DNA from: Desmodus rotundus
Lineage: Eukaryota; Chordata; Mammalia; Chiroptera; Phyllostomidae
Direction of reading: 5' to 3'
DNA length: 64,000 bases
Assembly: GCF_022682495.2 (NCBI RefSeq)
Contig: NC_071399.1
Span: 11,823,342-11,887,341, forward strand
Shown here piece by piece: positions 13,517 through 25,700 of this stretch (the first letter of the stretch is position 1; each line of letters starts with the position of its first letter). The position numbers were made by a program, and so were the translations under genes. The notes below the pieces were generated by a model that was not told the origin of the DNA, ran no database searches, and saw only the letters and a program-made list of their open reading frames with translations.

Positions 13517-13742
13517 TTTTTAAAATAGCTTTTATGAAAAAAGGATTTTATTTATTTATTTTTAGATAGAGAGGAAGGGAGGGAGAACAAGGGAGAGAAA
13601 CATCAATGTGTAGTTGTCTCTCACGCACTCCCAGTTGGGGACCTGGTCTGCAACCCAGGCACGTGCCCTGATTGGGAAATGAACTGACGACCCTTTGGTT
13701 TGCAGGCCGGCACTCAATCCACTGAGCCACACCAGCCAGGGC
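13517..13742 (-). mobile_element. VES SINE, antisense, with 19-bp target-site duplication
   Basis: Typical VES blocks on the plus strand: T-rich start (antisense A tail), GAGAGAAACATCAATGTG, GGGAAATGAACTG and GAGCCACACCAGCCAGGGC. The flanks CAAACATATGCCATTTCTT at 13498-13516 and 13743-13761 are identical, so this is a fairly recent insertion. Confidence 0.93.
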
Positions 13743-14106
13743 CAAACATATGCCATTTCTTATAGTTCAACCTTATATATGAAGAAAGGAACAATGAGGC
13801 ACTAGGAAAAGAGGCTCAGAAATCTTAAAGGGGCCCTGGAGCAGGGTTTTGTGAGAAAGAAAAAACAAATTCATGTGTTCAATCCAACTAAAAGTTGGAT
13901 TAACACTTACTTTCCGAAATGCACTTAGCCCCTTGTTTTCCCCTTGACCAAAATAAGCATAGAAAAGTATGTCACTATGAACGGACTGCAGTGTTGTGGC
14001 AAGGAAATCACATTTCACCTCTGAGAAAGACTCTCCCTCCTGGGGAATATCTGAGTCAACCACAACAATTAGCAAGGCGTAGTGCTTGCCTTCAAAAATC
14101 TCACTC

Positions 14107-14300
14107 TTGGCCTGGCCGGGTGACTCTGCTGGTTGCAGCATCATCCCCACGCATCAAGGTTGTGGGTTTGATCTCCAGTCAGGCCACATGCAAGAAGGAA
14201 CCAATGAATGCATAAATAAGTAGAACAACAAATCAGTATTTCCGTCTGTCTGTCTGTCTGTCTGCCTCTCTCTCTCTCTCTCAAACCAATAAATAAAATA
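14107..14300 (+). mobile_element. VES SINE, sense, diverged
   Basis: The head GGCCTGGCCGGGTGACTCTG is followed by a degraded B box (GGTTTGATCTCCAG), then (GTCT)n/(TC)n at 14245-14281 and an AATAAATAAAATA tail. It is more diverged than the other copies. Confidence 0.8.
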
Positions 14301-14379
14301 TAGATTGAAAACATCTTACCTTAAGCAAAATAGCACAGATAAGGGAGCAGTTGGAGAGGACCTGTGAAAAACTGACTAA

Positions 14380-14450
14380 ATGAGAACCCCATCACCTGGC
14401 ACCGTGCCTGGAACACAGCAGGCGTGCGCACACTGTTTCTTGAGTGAGTA
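14380..14450 (+). mobile_element. MIR or L2 3' end fragment
   Basis: CACCTGGCACCGTGCCTGGA and ACACAGCAGGCGTG recall the shared 3' end of MIR/L2 elements. Confidence 0.45.
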
Positions 14451-14928
14451 AATGCCACCCTGGTCCATAAAGATTGGGTGTGCTCACAGTGCAGGAAGTA
14501 ATTAATTTTGTCTTGAGGGGTGGTCTGGGAGTGTTTAGTGTTTACATTTAATTACACATGGTTTCATGTATACTTAATTTATATTATCTTTAATTTCCAT
14601 TTTAATATTTATTTCTATTTATTTCTCAAATCATCGCCTTGCTCAGGGAGCTCTTTTTCTCTCTCGCAGCATGTAGCAAAGCGCTGGGCAGATAGATGAT
14701 CAGTGCATGCTTGCTGATGTCGCCCTTCCCTGGGACAGCTTCGGCTTTAGTGCAGCCGGCTCCTCTCCTGCCAGGGGAACCCAAGGTGCCTTTGGCGAAA
14801 CCTGTGACCCAAGAGCAAATGTGTCACAGCCATGTTCAGGAGTGAGAGGGATGTGCAGTGGAAAAGTCCACATCAGAGGGCCTCTATGCTTCTCCACAGC
14901 CTATTTCTCTATAGATAACTGGGAAATA

Positions 14929-15053
14929 CGGGGTGGGGCAAAGGTGGGTTTACGGTTGTTCATGTGGAAAATGATACAATAACTAATCAATAACAATACA
15001 AGAATAAACTGTGTTTCATATACTCACACCTCTAAATCTACTTTTGCCCCATC

Positions 15054-15055
<2 letters not shown>
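14929..15055. mobile_element. Mariner-type MITE, copy 2
   Basis: The left end CGGGGTGGGGCAAAGGTGGG and TTTACGGTTGTTCATG and the right end ATCTACTTTTGCCCCATCCT match copies 1 and 3. TA precedes the left end at 14927-14928. The right end runs straight into a (TC)n(TA)n(AG)n repeat. Confidence 0.85.
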
Positions 15056-15084
<29 letters not shown>

Positions 15085-15098
15085 CAGAGAGAGAGAGG
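15053..15098 (+). repeat. (TC)n(TA)n(AG)n compound, near-palindromic repeat
   Basis: TC repeats (15053-15070) are followed by TA repeats (15071-15084) and CAGAGAGAGAGAGG. The TC and AG arms pair around the TA core. It starts where MITE copy 2 ends. Confidence 0.9.
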
Positions 15099-15134
15099 AA
15101 GGCCAACTAGATACAAGTTGGGGGCATTAGTCCT

Positions 15135-15310
15135 CAAGGTGGAAAGCTCAGGTGCTTTGTCTTCCATACACCAGCTGTGTGAGTTTGGGGAAGTGACTTA
15201 GCCTCTCTGATCTATAATTCATTTGTATGATAAGGATAATAGCACGTGCCTTGTACGGTTATTTGAGGAATAAATAAGATGTTTATAAATGCATAACACA
15301 GTTCTAGGTA
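15135..15310 (+). mobile_element. MIR SINE fragment
   Basis: CAGCTGTGTGAGTTTGGGGA, GACTTAGCCTCTCTGATCTA and GTTATTTGAGGAATAAATAA follow MIR. Confidence 0.75.
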
Positions 15311-16234
15311 AATAGATATAAAAATGTCAGCCAGACATAACGACGTGTGACGTAAAATTATGCAGTTATACCTAGCAGACTCATTTTTACTCTCTGTAAT
15401 GCACAAATTTCACATATTCTAAAATTCACATTATATTTTACAATACTCCTCAAAATGGTCATGCATGCTGTTTGTGACGGAATGTAATGCCTCTTCCATT
15501 CTGGAATGTTTTGTTGGTCCCAGTATGACTAAGAACTACCTACTTTATTAATATAGGCTAAAAAAATTTTGTCTATTAAGACCTTAAATGATTGCTTCCC
15601 AATCTGTGCTGAACAGCAATCAGAGGCGAGTCTAAAAAATTGTAAGGCCTGATTGCCGCCTTTAGATATTTGATTCAGTCCCTTGGCATGGAGATTTTTT
15701 AAAAGCTCTCCAAGAAATGCTAATGGACAGCAAGGTGTAGGAACCATTTCTCTAATTACATAAAAATTGAGAAAGAGACACATTGGAATGACCAAATTGT
15801 CATAGGTTCTATAAGAATAAAAATAGGCTAACAAATAATTCAGGTGATTCCAGTTTCTTTTTTTAGCAGAAACCACAGGATTAATTTTTTTTTGAACATT
15901 ATGCAGATGTTTCTGTCCTTCTAGGCTCCTTAGCTTCTAAAATTTATGAAAACTCCCCACTGGCAGCACATAGAAGTTATTTTGAGGATGAACAAAATTT
16001 TTCATCAAGAGTAATGACTATAAGATTGATTTTTTTAAATCTTTAGAAGTGGTAAAGTGAGTTTTCCTCCACAACTTTAGGTAGGATTTAAAATTTTTGT
16101 ATTATCTTGGTAATTTGCCTAAACATTAAAACATTAAGAAAAACAATGTCACCTTATTACCTGTTGTGACTTTATTATTCGTTCTTCTTTTAAAAATAAA
16201 AGCTGTTTTCCATACACAAAATGAGTTACAACTC
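15311..16234. other. AT-rich flank upstream of FGL1 coding exons, nothing recognised
   Basis: No supported exon. It may lie within the first FGL1 intron. Confidence 0.5.
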
Positions 16235-16405
16235 ATTTAGCAGTTATCAGATGCCACGGTATCTAAAAATATTACATCAAAGGTGCCACATTGCTACAAA
16301 GTAGGAATTAGGATTTCCATTTTAGAGAGAGGGGGCCTTTCCGTAAACTGCCTGAGGCCACACAACTAGGAAGCAGCTCAGCCAGAATCTGGACCACGTG
16401 TGTTT
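16235..16405 (-). mobile_element. MIR SINE fragment, antisense
   Basis: TTCCATTTTAGAGAGAGGGG, CTGCCTGAGGCCACACAACT and GGAAGCAGCTCAGCCAGAAT are the antisense MIR core. It lies just upstream of the first FGL1 coding exon. Confidence 0.75.
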
Positions 16406-16699
16406 ATAGAGCCTGTGTCTTTTCCTCACTATTGTACAAGCAGCGATGCAGACCACCCAAAGATCCAAGTCCCTCCTTTATTTCTGCAGTTGAACAGGTT
16501 CGATTCTATTGAAAGTCACAGTGAGAGCATCAGTCCCTGCAGGGGAGGCCAGGGGAAGTCCAGGAGAATTTCCTTGGCGACTCTCAGATGGCCTGGAACT
16601 TCATCCGACCTCCCGGATGCCCTTGAGTCTGACCTTAACTCTAGCATCATAAAAAAATTCACAGGCAATAAGTTTATGAAATTCTTTTTGTTCCTGCAG

Positions 16700-16778
16700 T
16701 TTTTCAATGGGGAAAATGGCGAAGATGTTGAGTTTCATCCTTGTTACCACTACTCTGGTAACGGGCAGGGAAAGCTGG
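16700..16778 (+). CDS. FGL1: FGL1 first coding exon (signal peptide); 5' UTR 16700-16715, CDS 16716-16778
   Basis: An acceptor ending in TTCCTGCAG at 16691-16699 precedes 16 untranslated bases and the ATG at 16716. The exon encodes residues 1-21, [21 protein letters not shown], and ends in a strong donor GG|GTAAGC at 16779. Intron phase is 0. That this exon begins at 16700 implies a separate upstream non-coding exon, as in other mammals. The alternative, that transcription starts just upstream, cannot be excluded. Tryptophan at position 21 sits next to the expected cleavage site. Confidence 0.9.
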
Positions 16779-19700
16779 GTAAGCTCATTGCAAAAGCTTT
16801 TGTTGTATTTGTAATGCCCGCTTTGACCTGAATTTTCTCTTATTCTGCGGGAAATCTATAGTAACTTGTTGCACTGAAAGAACTTAACTAACGTGGGATG
16901 GGGGGAAGCGGTGCAGAATGAGGGTTCGTGGCAGCACCCGTCACGTAGTAGGCACTTACCAAGGGCTTTAAAATTTTTTTTTAAGTAAAAATCAGTATTC
17001 ACAACAAATAAGTAAAATCTTTTTTAAATTTACTGGGGTTATTTGGGTGCTAAGATGACATAAGAACTTTAAAACCATTCATTAAAATGGACCTTGAGCT
17101 TTCCACTATTGAATACCATTAGCATCAATTAAACAGATTATTTGAAGGCAATTACAATGAATTCATGTGTAAAAAGGTAAAAATACTCATTTACTCAAAG
17201 TTCTGAGAGAAGGAGAACTGCTGAATTTTAACTAAGCTTACGAACACCACGTATCCAGTCTCATACCGATTGAGCGTGGCCCTGTAATCCCTTCGGTTAT
17301 TTTTAAATTGCATAGTCCACTGTATTTAACCATATCACAACCAATTTCCCACTGTTAGGAAGCAACACAGGATTCCAACACCATAAAATGTCTTTGCTGT
17401 TCATGTTTTAGACAGGTGTGACTCAGGGGATAAACCCAGAGCAAATAAGACAGAGTCCTAGAGAGACAGCTGGGACCAGGAGATGGGAGGAGTGGCCTCT
17501 GCCATGGCGTCTCCATTCTCTTGTTGTATGACTTTCAGTTGTGAGGCCAAATTATAATGTAATGGACTTACATTATAGTCCTTCATGGCAAAGCAGTGTG
17601 CCTTTTTCTTGTGTCCCAAATAGCTTATCCAACTGTGCTGTTCAGACTGTCTCGTAGAGGCCCTGGACACAGTAGATCCTCATATTTATGGAATAGTAAA
17701 TACAGGGGTAGTACATAAAGGTGGGGATGGGAAGTTAAACAACTGTAAATTGGGAAATACTTCTGACTATAACCAAGTGCCTAGTTTAGGAAGTAGTGTG
17801 TGTAAAAGCAGTGTGAAGCACGTATACACTAGTGCTGGTGATTTCTCAGAAGTGAACATTTACACATACCACACAAGGTTGTGACAGGAGCTGCAAACAG
17901 AGATGTTAAGGGAAAAAGGCAAAGGTTCGTCTTTTGTCCTTTTTCCTGCTCCCCCAGTAGCTCTCCCAGTGCTGAGAACTCAGGGCCTTTACTGCAGCTT
18001 CCGGCCTCCATGTCTCTTCCCAGCAGACCTGGCTCTGCCACCCTCCTTCCCAATTCACCCACCACACTCGCTTTACCTTAGGAGGGTTTGCTCAGTCAGG
18101 TACAACTTTAGAAATGAGCTGATCAACTCTCTCACATGCAATATTCTTGGGTTATTTGTCTTTTTAGAGACGGTAAATGAGTTAACTTTAAGACTCAGGC
18201 TCCTCCCCTCCCTTCTTAAGCTGATTGAGGACAAAATGATAAATAAGCAAAAAGTTAAAGTGAATCCAGTAAAATTTTCAGCAACAGGTAAATGGGTGTG
18301 ATATTAAAGAACATGAGAGTCCAAACCAGGCCTTCTTTATAAAGGTGACCTGATGTCTAAGATTATAAGCATTCTATTATAGTTTTAAAGCACATGAATA
18401 CCAACAGCTCACTCAAAAGCCTCGTCTGTTTTACTGGTGAGAAAGCACTTGGTGTCATACGCAGACCCTGAGCTGGGTATAAACCCTGACTTCTCTTACC
18501 CACTGGGGACTTTTGAGCAAGCCGTCTCATCAGGACTGAGCCCATTCCTACCTTATGGAATTGTTATGAGGGTCAAATGAGACAGCGACTCTGAAATCTT
18601 AGCGTAATCACTTCGGTCATGTTACATCATAACATTTTGTAGTTCAAGCACATTAGCATAAGCCATGCTTTTTTATCCTTCAAATAACAAATAGTTTTAG
18701 AACTTTCAAACTACTTCCTGGTTGGAATAATATTCTGAAATGGGAGTTAGGAACAAAATTGAATCGTTAATTTATCCAACTCACTAGGATCACTTATTTT
18801 CCATGAGAACAAGACACCCATTGCTTTGCAGGCTCTCGAGAACTGTCTCCAGGAGCAGGTACGTCTCAGAGCCCAGGTGCACCAGCTTGAGACCCGGGTC
18901 AAGCAGCAACAGGTCAAGATTGCACAGCTTTTGCATGAGAAGGAGATCCAGTTGCTGGATAAAGGAGAGGACAACAGTATCATTGACCTTGGAGGAAAGA
19001 GGCAATATGCAGGTCAGAATCTATTTTTCTTTAGTGTTTCAATAACTAATTTATACAACCATGTGCAATGATGGTACTAATCATTGGATCACTTCAGCTT
19101 TTGCTAAAGACCTTTTCCTATTCCAGTAAAAAGCAGCATGAAGCATTATACCAAATTCAACTATCTTCAAATATGTTTCACCCTTTTTCCTCTGCTATCT
19201 CTGCAGGGGACATTTAATATCAATGCTCAGTATCTGAGAATCCCTATTAGTTTCATAAGAGATCATTGCAATAGATGGTTTAAACATCAGTGTGAGAATG
19301 GCAGATGATATTTGTGAAACTTCACAACTGAGCTTTGTTTTTATTTGCGTATTGGTTCTTGTCACATTTATACAGTTTTTCCTTCTGCAACTCTGATCTG
19401 CCTCAGGGTAATAAATAAGGTAATAGAATAAAAGGTTAGAGAAGTAGAAAGAATGAGAATTATTTAGGAAAATAAAAAAGTTATTTTATCTGTATATTCT
19501 ATGGCTTGGTGGTTTTTTTGTTTTGATGAGGCCAGTATTTCCCCCAAGAAACTGAATAATCTTCAACTGTCACACGTGTACGTAGCACTGAACATATTAT
19601 GACCTATAGAAAACTAGCCACCTGGTTTCCTCCATCTTTTAAAGTAAACCAACGGTTGTCAGAAGTAATAATTATGCCATCAAAGTGCTTTGTTCCTATG

Positions 19701-22700
19701 TCCTGTCCAGCTTCTGCCATGATGAATTGTCATGTCTCTGTTTGTGAGTTTATCTTGGCCAATTAATTATCTGGGTACGTTGTAAGGTTTGGGATGATGT
19801 TTTAATGCATTCTTTCACCCTATTGCCTATCAGAGTGCCCGGGACATCACAGATCCTCACATTCACCCATGAAAGCGAGGTTGCACAGTGAGATAGGAGT
19901 AACAACATAATCCCCCTGCTAAACCAGCCAGTTGCTTGTATTTTCAGTGCCTACCATGATGACTGGCATATAGGAAATGTTCAATGTTTAAAGTTTAATT
20001 GGTGGAACAGATCAGGTGAAAGAGAGTACAAATACTTCAAATGGATTCCCAGGGTATAACAAGGTAGTTATTTGAATGACAACTTGAAAGAAAGGCAACA
20101 GGTTGGTTATTCTAGGGAGGAGCATGCAGATATGTGAACCCAAAGCTAGGTACAACACTGACCCCAAGGGCAAGGAATTGATGGATGCAGAGGAAGTACC
20201 AGTATTCCAAATTCCAAACCAAGTTCAAGATCACGGTATCTACTCAGACACAGTCTGAGCAGGTGTCAGCCTAGATTCACGTGTCAGACAATGGCAGGAG
20301 GCAGGCAATTGGATGTTACTGGGACTGTGCTGTCAATCATGTTTAAGAGCTAAAAACCCCATCCCCGTGTTGAGAGTGCTGGAAGCGGACTTTAGGGAAC
20401 AAGAGGTCACCAAGGAGTATGGCAAGAATCAGTTACTAAGAAATTAAAATGCCAAGGTCAGAGCAGGGCTGACTGCATAAACAGGAATTGGGTAGAAGAG
20501 TGATATGGATGGAATCCAGACAAACCATTATGTTGTGTATATTTCTTATAACATTATAACACATGGAACAATAGAAAACAGACATTCTAGATGACTGTTT
20601 CTAGATATAACAGCTAAAAAATCCTGAATTCAGTAGATCCATTTTTAATTTTTTTTCATATATGGTACAAGAATGAAGGAGAAGAAGGAGTAAGTTATAA
20701 ATGTAAATACAGTTCAATTGTACTTTATTTTTCAGCCCATGGGGATAGTACTAGAAAGCATGACAAGGGCAAACACTTCATAAATAAAATATATAACACA
20801 ATTCTAATTTATAATACATATATACATATATAATACATTATAACACATATATAGTCATATATAATATTATATGAAATATATAAAGACTTGCTCACACCAA
20901 AATTTATGTTTTGGTGTCCTTGAATTTAAAAAATATTCATGTATATGATCTATAGAAACATAAATGTTTTGCTCTCATTTACAAGTTACTATATTATTAT
21001 TAAATTAATTATTTTCTTAATTCTAATTCATCTCATGGTAGAAAACACTTAATTACATATAACCTAGCAATTTATGCAAACAATGCACAAACTACATGAT
21101 TTTTATATAATATATAACTAGATGCCTCTTTTTAAAGTTTTTGGGTGCTATTGAATTATGTACCTAAATTAAAAGATTACAGTACCAAACTCACATTAAT
21201 TGGTGACATTCACAACAGCCTGCGGCATCACATCCGTTCAGCCAACAAGCCCCTTGGCTTCACCGTGTCCCCTTGCGTGGGAGTCCCAGTCCCTATGAGA
21301 CGGTCCCTCACACTGTGGGCAGTGGTGAAGGTGCAGACTCTGAAGCCTGGTTCCGAAGTCCCGCTGCCCGTCTTGACCGCTGTGGTCTTTGGGAAGTTCC
21401 CTTACCTCTGTGTGCTTCATGCTCCTCACCTGCATAATGGGAACGACGTGAACTCCTGTTTCTCTGCTGTAAAGATTAAATGAGTTAACGTACATGATTA
21501 CAAAAGCATTTAGCCGTTAGCTCCCTGAATGCCAGCTGTGCTATTAGAATAGAAGGGATGAGTTACCCACCCAGGCTGGGTGGAGCAGGACTCACGAGAT
21601 TCCATCGCACCACTTAGAATGGCACATAATTTAAAACTTATGAGTTGCTTATTTGTCGAATTTTCCATTTAATATTTTCAGACCACAGTGAATGACAGGT
21701 AACTATTATAAAACAATGTAAAGCGAAACCTGGGATAAGGGGAGACTACCGTATTTCCTGTGTCCCTTGTTTTGAGAAGAGAGGGCCCACTCACCCCACC
21801 CTACGAGAATACTGTGCTCTCCAGGGAACTGTAAGAGGTTCTCCTCTTACGTTTCCTCCTTATGTCACCTGGGAGTTGAGAGTGGCAGTGGGAGGGCCAG
21901 GTCTGGCGTTCCCAACAAGCCCCGTGGAGGGTGGAGGATGGAGGGTGGAGGGTGGAGGGTGGAGGGTGGAGGGTGGAGGGTGGAGTGGGGGGCTGACCTC
22001 TTGCCAGCCTGTCTTTGAGTTTAGAATGCCGTGCTTCCTGCCTTTGGTTCTCAGTTTTAAGCTCGGCCTCCATCCTGGGACAAGAGGAAAAAGCCCACTT
22101 GGCAGGCTGTCATGTCACTTTATGAAAAGCTTAAACATTCAGACTCCCGACCTAGTTGGTTTCCCGCGTGATCAAAGAAAGTATTCGCCTCGCCCAGTTT
22201 AATGCCGTGTTTATCAAAGGGGCAGGGCGTGCTGGCCTCAATCTATATGTAAGGATCCAAAAATCCTTTTTTTTTTTTAACTCCTATGAACACAGAGCTC
22301 TTTACCCCTGCCCTCCTCCTGCCTGTTTTCCAGGGAGTTGAGTGGGTCAAAACATTTTGAAAATTACAGCTTTAAATACCTAGCTAATACTAAAAACCCT
22401 ACATTGTTAGAACTTTCTGCAATGGCAATGTAAGTCCCACGTTTGCACGGCAGGCTCCTTAACTTATTTGCTAAGGAAGTGCTTATTTGAATTGTAAGTT
22501 GGGTGGGTTTTTTGCTTTGTTTTATTTCTCCCTGTTGAAAGCTTTCCTCTGGATGTTAAGTTGTGTTTGACATTTTCCACTGGGAAGAAGAAAAAATTTT
22601 TGAAAACACAAACAAACTCATATTTGGCATAAAATAAAAACAAATAGGAAATGTTGGCTGAAAACTCTATATTCACAAAGTTTTCCAGAGGCAAACGTTA

Positions 22701-25700
22701 TAGCTAATTATTTCCATATTTGTTTAGAAAATAGTCTGAACCTTAAGAGCCTTTACTATTCAGCATTTTGATAAAAGTTTAAAAGTAAGCAAAAAGCTCC
22801 TTTTCTTAACAAGGAAAGTTAAGATCTGCCTACTTTGATGAAAAGTGGGCTGCAATATATTTGACCACAACATGTAGACTTTTGAACAACATTGAACTAA
22901 TTTTAGGTAATCATTTTCTTATTGTTTTATTTTTTGTTTAGTAGACAAAATAGGATTTAAAAAAATAATTCAGCAGTATAGAGACCACTGGGGCTTCTGA
23001 ATCTCAAAAATAAGTATGTGATAAAGCTGAAATCATTACAAAGCTCATCATCGTACCAAAGCAGTGGTATGTTATTGTTCTCAACTCGAGGAGGGCTTTG
23101 GGAAGTCACTAACTTTCTTTGTTTTTTTCTTTTTCCTCTTCTGATTCCTATTGCCTACTCAAACTGTTTGAAGTGGAGTCTATTTTGTTAGTAACAAAAC
23201 AGAGTTGTAGATGAGTTGCCATCAAAACAATGAAAATGAAGAAAGAACTTAAAAATATACTACAATAATGAAATTATCCAATCAGGAAGAGAAAAAAATT
23301 TCAAAAGACAGGAAATTAACAAAATGGCAAGGGTAAAATGTGAAAGTTCATAATGTCATATTATAGCATTGAAAGTATTTTTATCCAAAAGCCTGTGAAT
23401 GAGTATCCTTGAAGCTATCTCTGTGTAACGGCCAACACTTCAGCCACCCGAAGCACAGCTTCCTGGGCATCTAAGCAATGCGAAGCACACACCCACCACA
23501 TTCTCCAAGTCTGCACAGGTCGGCCTGCGTGAGACCCAATGATATTAACTTATCTCACCCTCAAGTGTTTAAAGAAGCAGATACTACTTTTTGGTGACAA
23601 ACTGGTAGCTATGTTTGCTTCCAAAGATATACCATGTCAAAGAAGAATGCTGGGAGAAAAAGAGTAGCAGAAACATTCAGTTTTTAGCAAAAACATCTAA
23701 GAATACATGGGCTGTTAGAAATTTCAGTGGCTTAGTAAAAAAATTTGGTGAGACCGGGAGATTGTAAGACTCTTACAAGAAGATGACTGTTTTGAGTCCA
23801 TTTCCAGGTGTTCTGAATGATTTGCAATGCTCTAAGTCAGGATAACCCTTATTGTTTGTTTGGTGTTATATTTCTACTTTCATTTTAGCTTCATAGGAGA
23901 GAAAATTCCACTATTCTGTCTGACAAATCTGTACGTTCCATTTATGTAAACTGTAATAACTAAACACATATAATTTTAAAAAGTGTTTTCTACAAAAATT
24001 AAAAATGAGAAACCAGATCCCTATTTCACTCCTTTCCCCCATGATCATCTCTAGGAGTTAGATAGAAAAAGAAATGACTTTGCTAATATCCACTGGAAGA
24101 TGTACCAGATGCAATTTTAAAAAGCTGATTATCTCCTTCATGTGTTTATCTGTCTGCATTAGTATTGAGTAATCTCATTCACAGGCTCCCTTTATTAAAA
24201 AAAAAAAAGACATGACAAATGTTACATTACTTTGTTTTATAAACAGATTGCTCAGAGGTTTTCAATGACGGGTATAAGAGCAGTGGGTTTTACAAAATCA
24301 AGCCCCTCCAGAGCCCGGCAGAGCTCCCTGTTTATTGTGACATGTCCGATGGAGGAGGATGGACTGTGATTCAGCGACGATCTGACGGCAGTGAGAACTT
24401 CAGCAGGTGCGCTAATTACGACGTACGGATTTATGTGGAATAGAAAGTGTAAAGTTTATAATAAGTAAACCCTTCTGTCCTGTCCTAATTTCTACTAATT
24501 AGACAGACGCTCACTGTCTCTAAACCAGAGTAACTGAAAGAGCGTTGACAAATCCAGAAACCGCTGGGTGCAGGAGCAGCAGCGAGGCGGGGTGGGCACC
24601 TCGGGTACTGCAAAGGTCTAGTTGCATTGTGCTAAAATCAGCTTTTGCTTTAAATGTTTTAGAGGCTGGGATGACTATGAAAATGGCTTTGGAAATTTTG
24701 TCCGAAAGGATGGTGAATATTGGCTGGGTAATAAAAATCTTCACTTACTAACCACACAAGGTAAGATTTGCCTAATATCAAATTCATTGGAAATGCAATA
24801 AAAACACTAAAATGTTTTTCACTAAATTATAGGCAACAGAACTAATTCAGTAACTACTATAATTTGCAGATGGCAATGGTCTCTTTTGGGCAATAATTCC
24901 CTTCGTAAAATGTGGCTGCTTAAAACTGTGACTAGAGAAAAAGGAAACTAGACCTGAGTTGGGGCCGGAGGGATTTCTCATGTGCGTACTTTCTATGTCT
25001 GGACAAGAAATATAATGTCATAATCATTCTTTCTGAAATGTCTTAAGTGCCTCAAAATATACCTAAGGTACAGTTACCTATTGCCACCATAGTAGTGCGT
25101 AACAACTCACTTCAAAATTTAGTGGCTTAAAATCACAACCAGTTGTTTTTCTTCTCAGTTGCACAAGTCGTCTGGCTGGTTTTGCCGATCAGGGCTGTGC
25201 TCTGCTGGACTTGGCTGGGTCGCTCATGGGTCTGTGATCAGCTTTCTGGGCAGGTAGAGGCCAGCTCTTCTAGGCCCTCAGATGGAGCAATTCAGCTCCC
25301 CTCCAGGTGATCACTCATCTTCCAGCTCGCTGGCTTGGGCCTTAACCGAGTTCCAAGGAAGGGGGAGGAAATACCTGTTTCTTGACTCAGAACTGGCACA
25401 TAGTATTTTCACGATCTTTTATTGGTGAAAGCTAGTCACAGAACCAGATCAGAAGTAAGGGGAAAGGAAAGAGACTTCCCGCGTGGGCTTACCAATTCCC
25501 ATTGCTAAGGGGAAGGTGAAGAAACGGGGGGATTGGGGCTGTTTTTGCAATTGAATACCATACCCCATTAATGTCCTTGTTTTCATCTCTCACCCAAGTT
25601 TTATTTTGAAAACTTCAATGATACAGTAAAACTCAATGAAGTTTTCACCTACCACCTGTACTCTACATTAACATTTTACTCTACTTGTTTTTCCCACATC

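Larger units (their letters stand above)
19013..24246 (+). other. FGL1: FGL1 intron 3
   Basis: The largest intron between coding exons (5.2 kb), phase 1. It holds an AT tract, a MIR, the 7-bp G-rich minisatellite and otherwise AT-rich sequence with no recognised feature. Confidence 0.9.

Noticed and set aside
13548..13756. Short open frames over the SINEs at 13.5, 30.5, 37.1, 47.7, 49.1 and 63.2 kb
   Set aside because: They are translations of tRNA-derived VES SINEs, not genes.
16400..16831. 143-codon open frame reading through the first FGL1 coding exon
   Set aside because: It uses a different frame from FGL1 and crosses the intron boundaries; a shadow.
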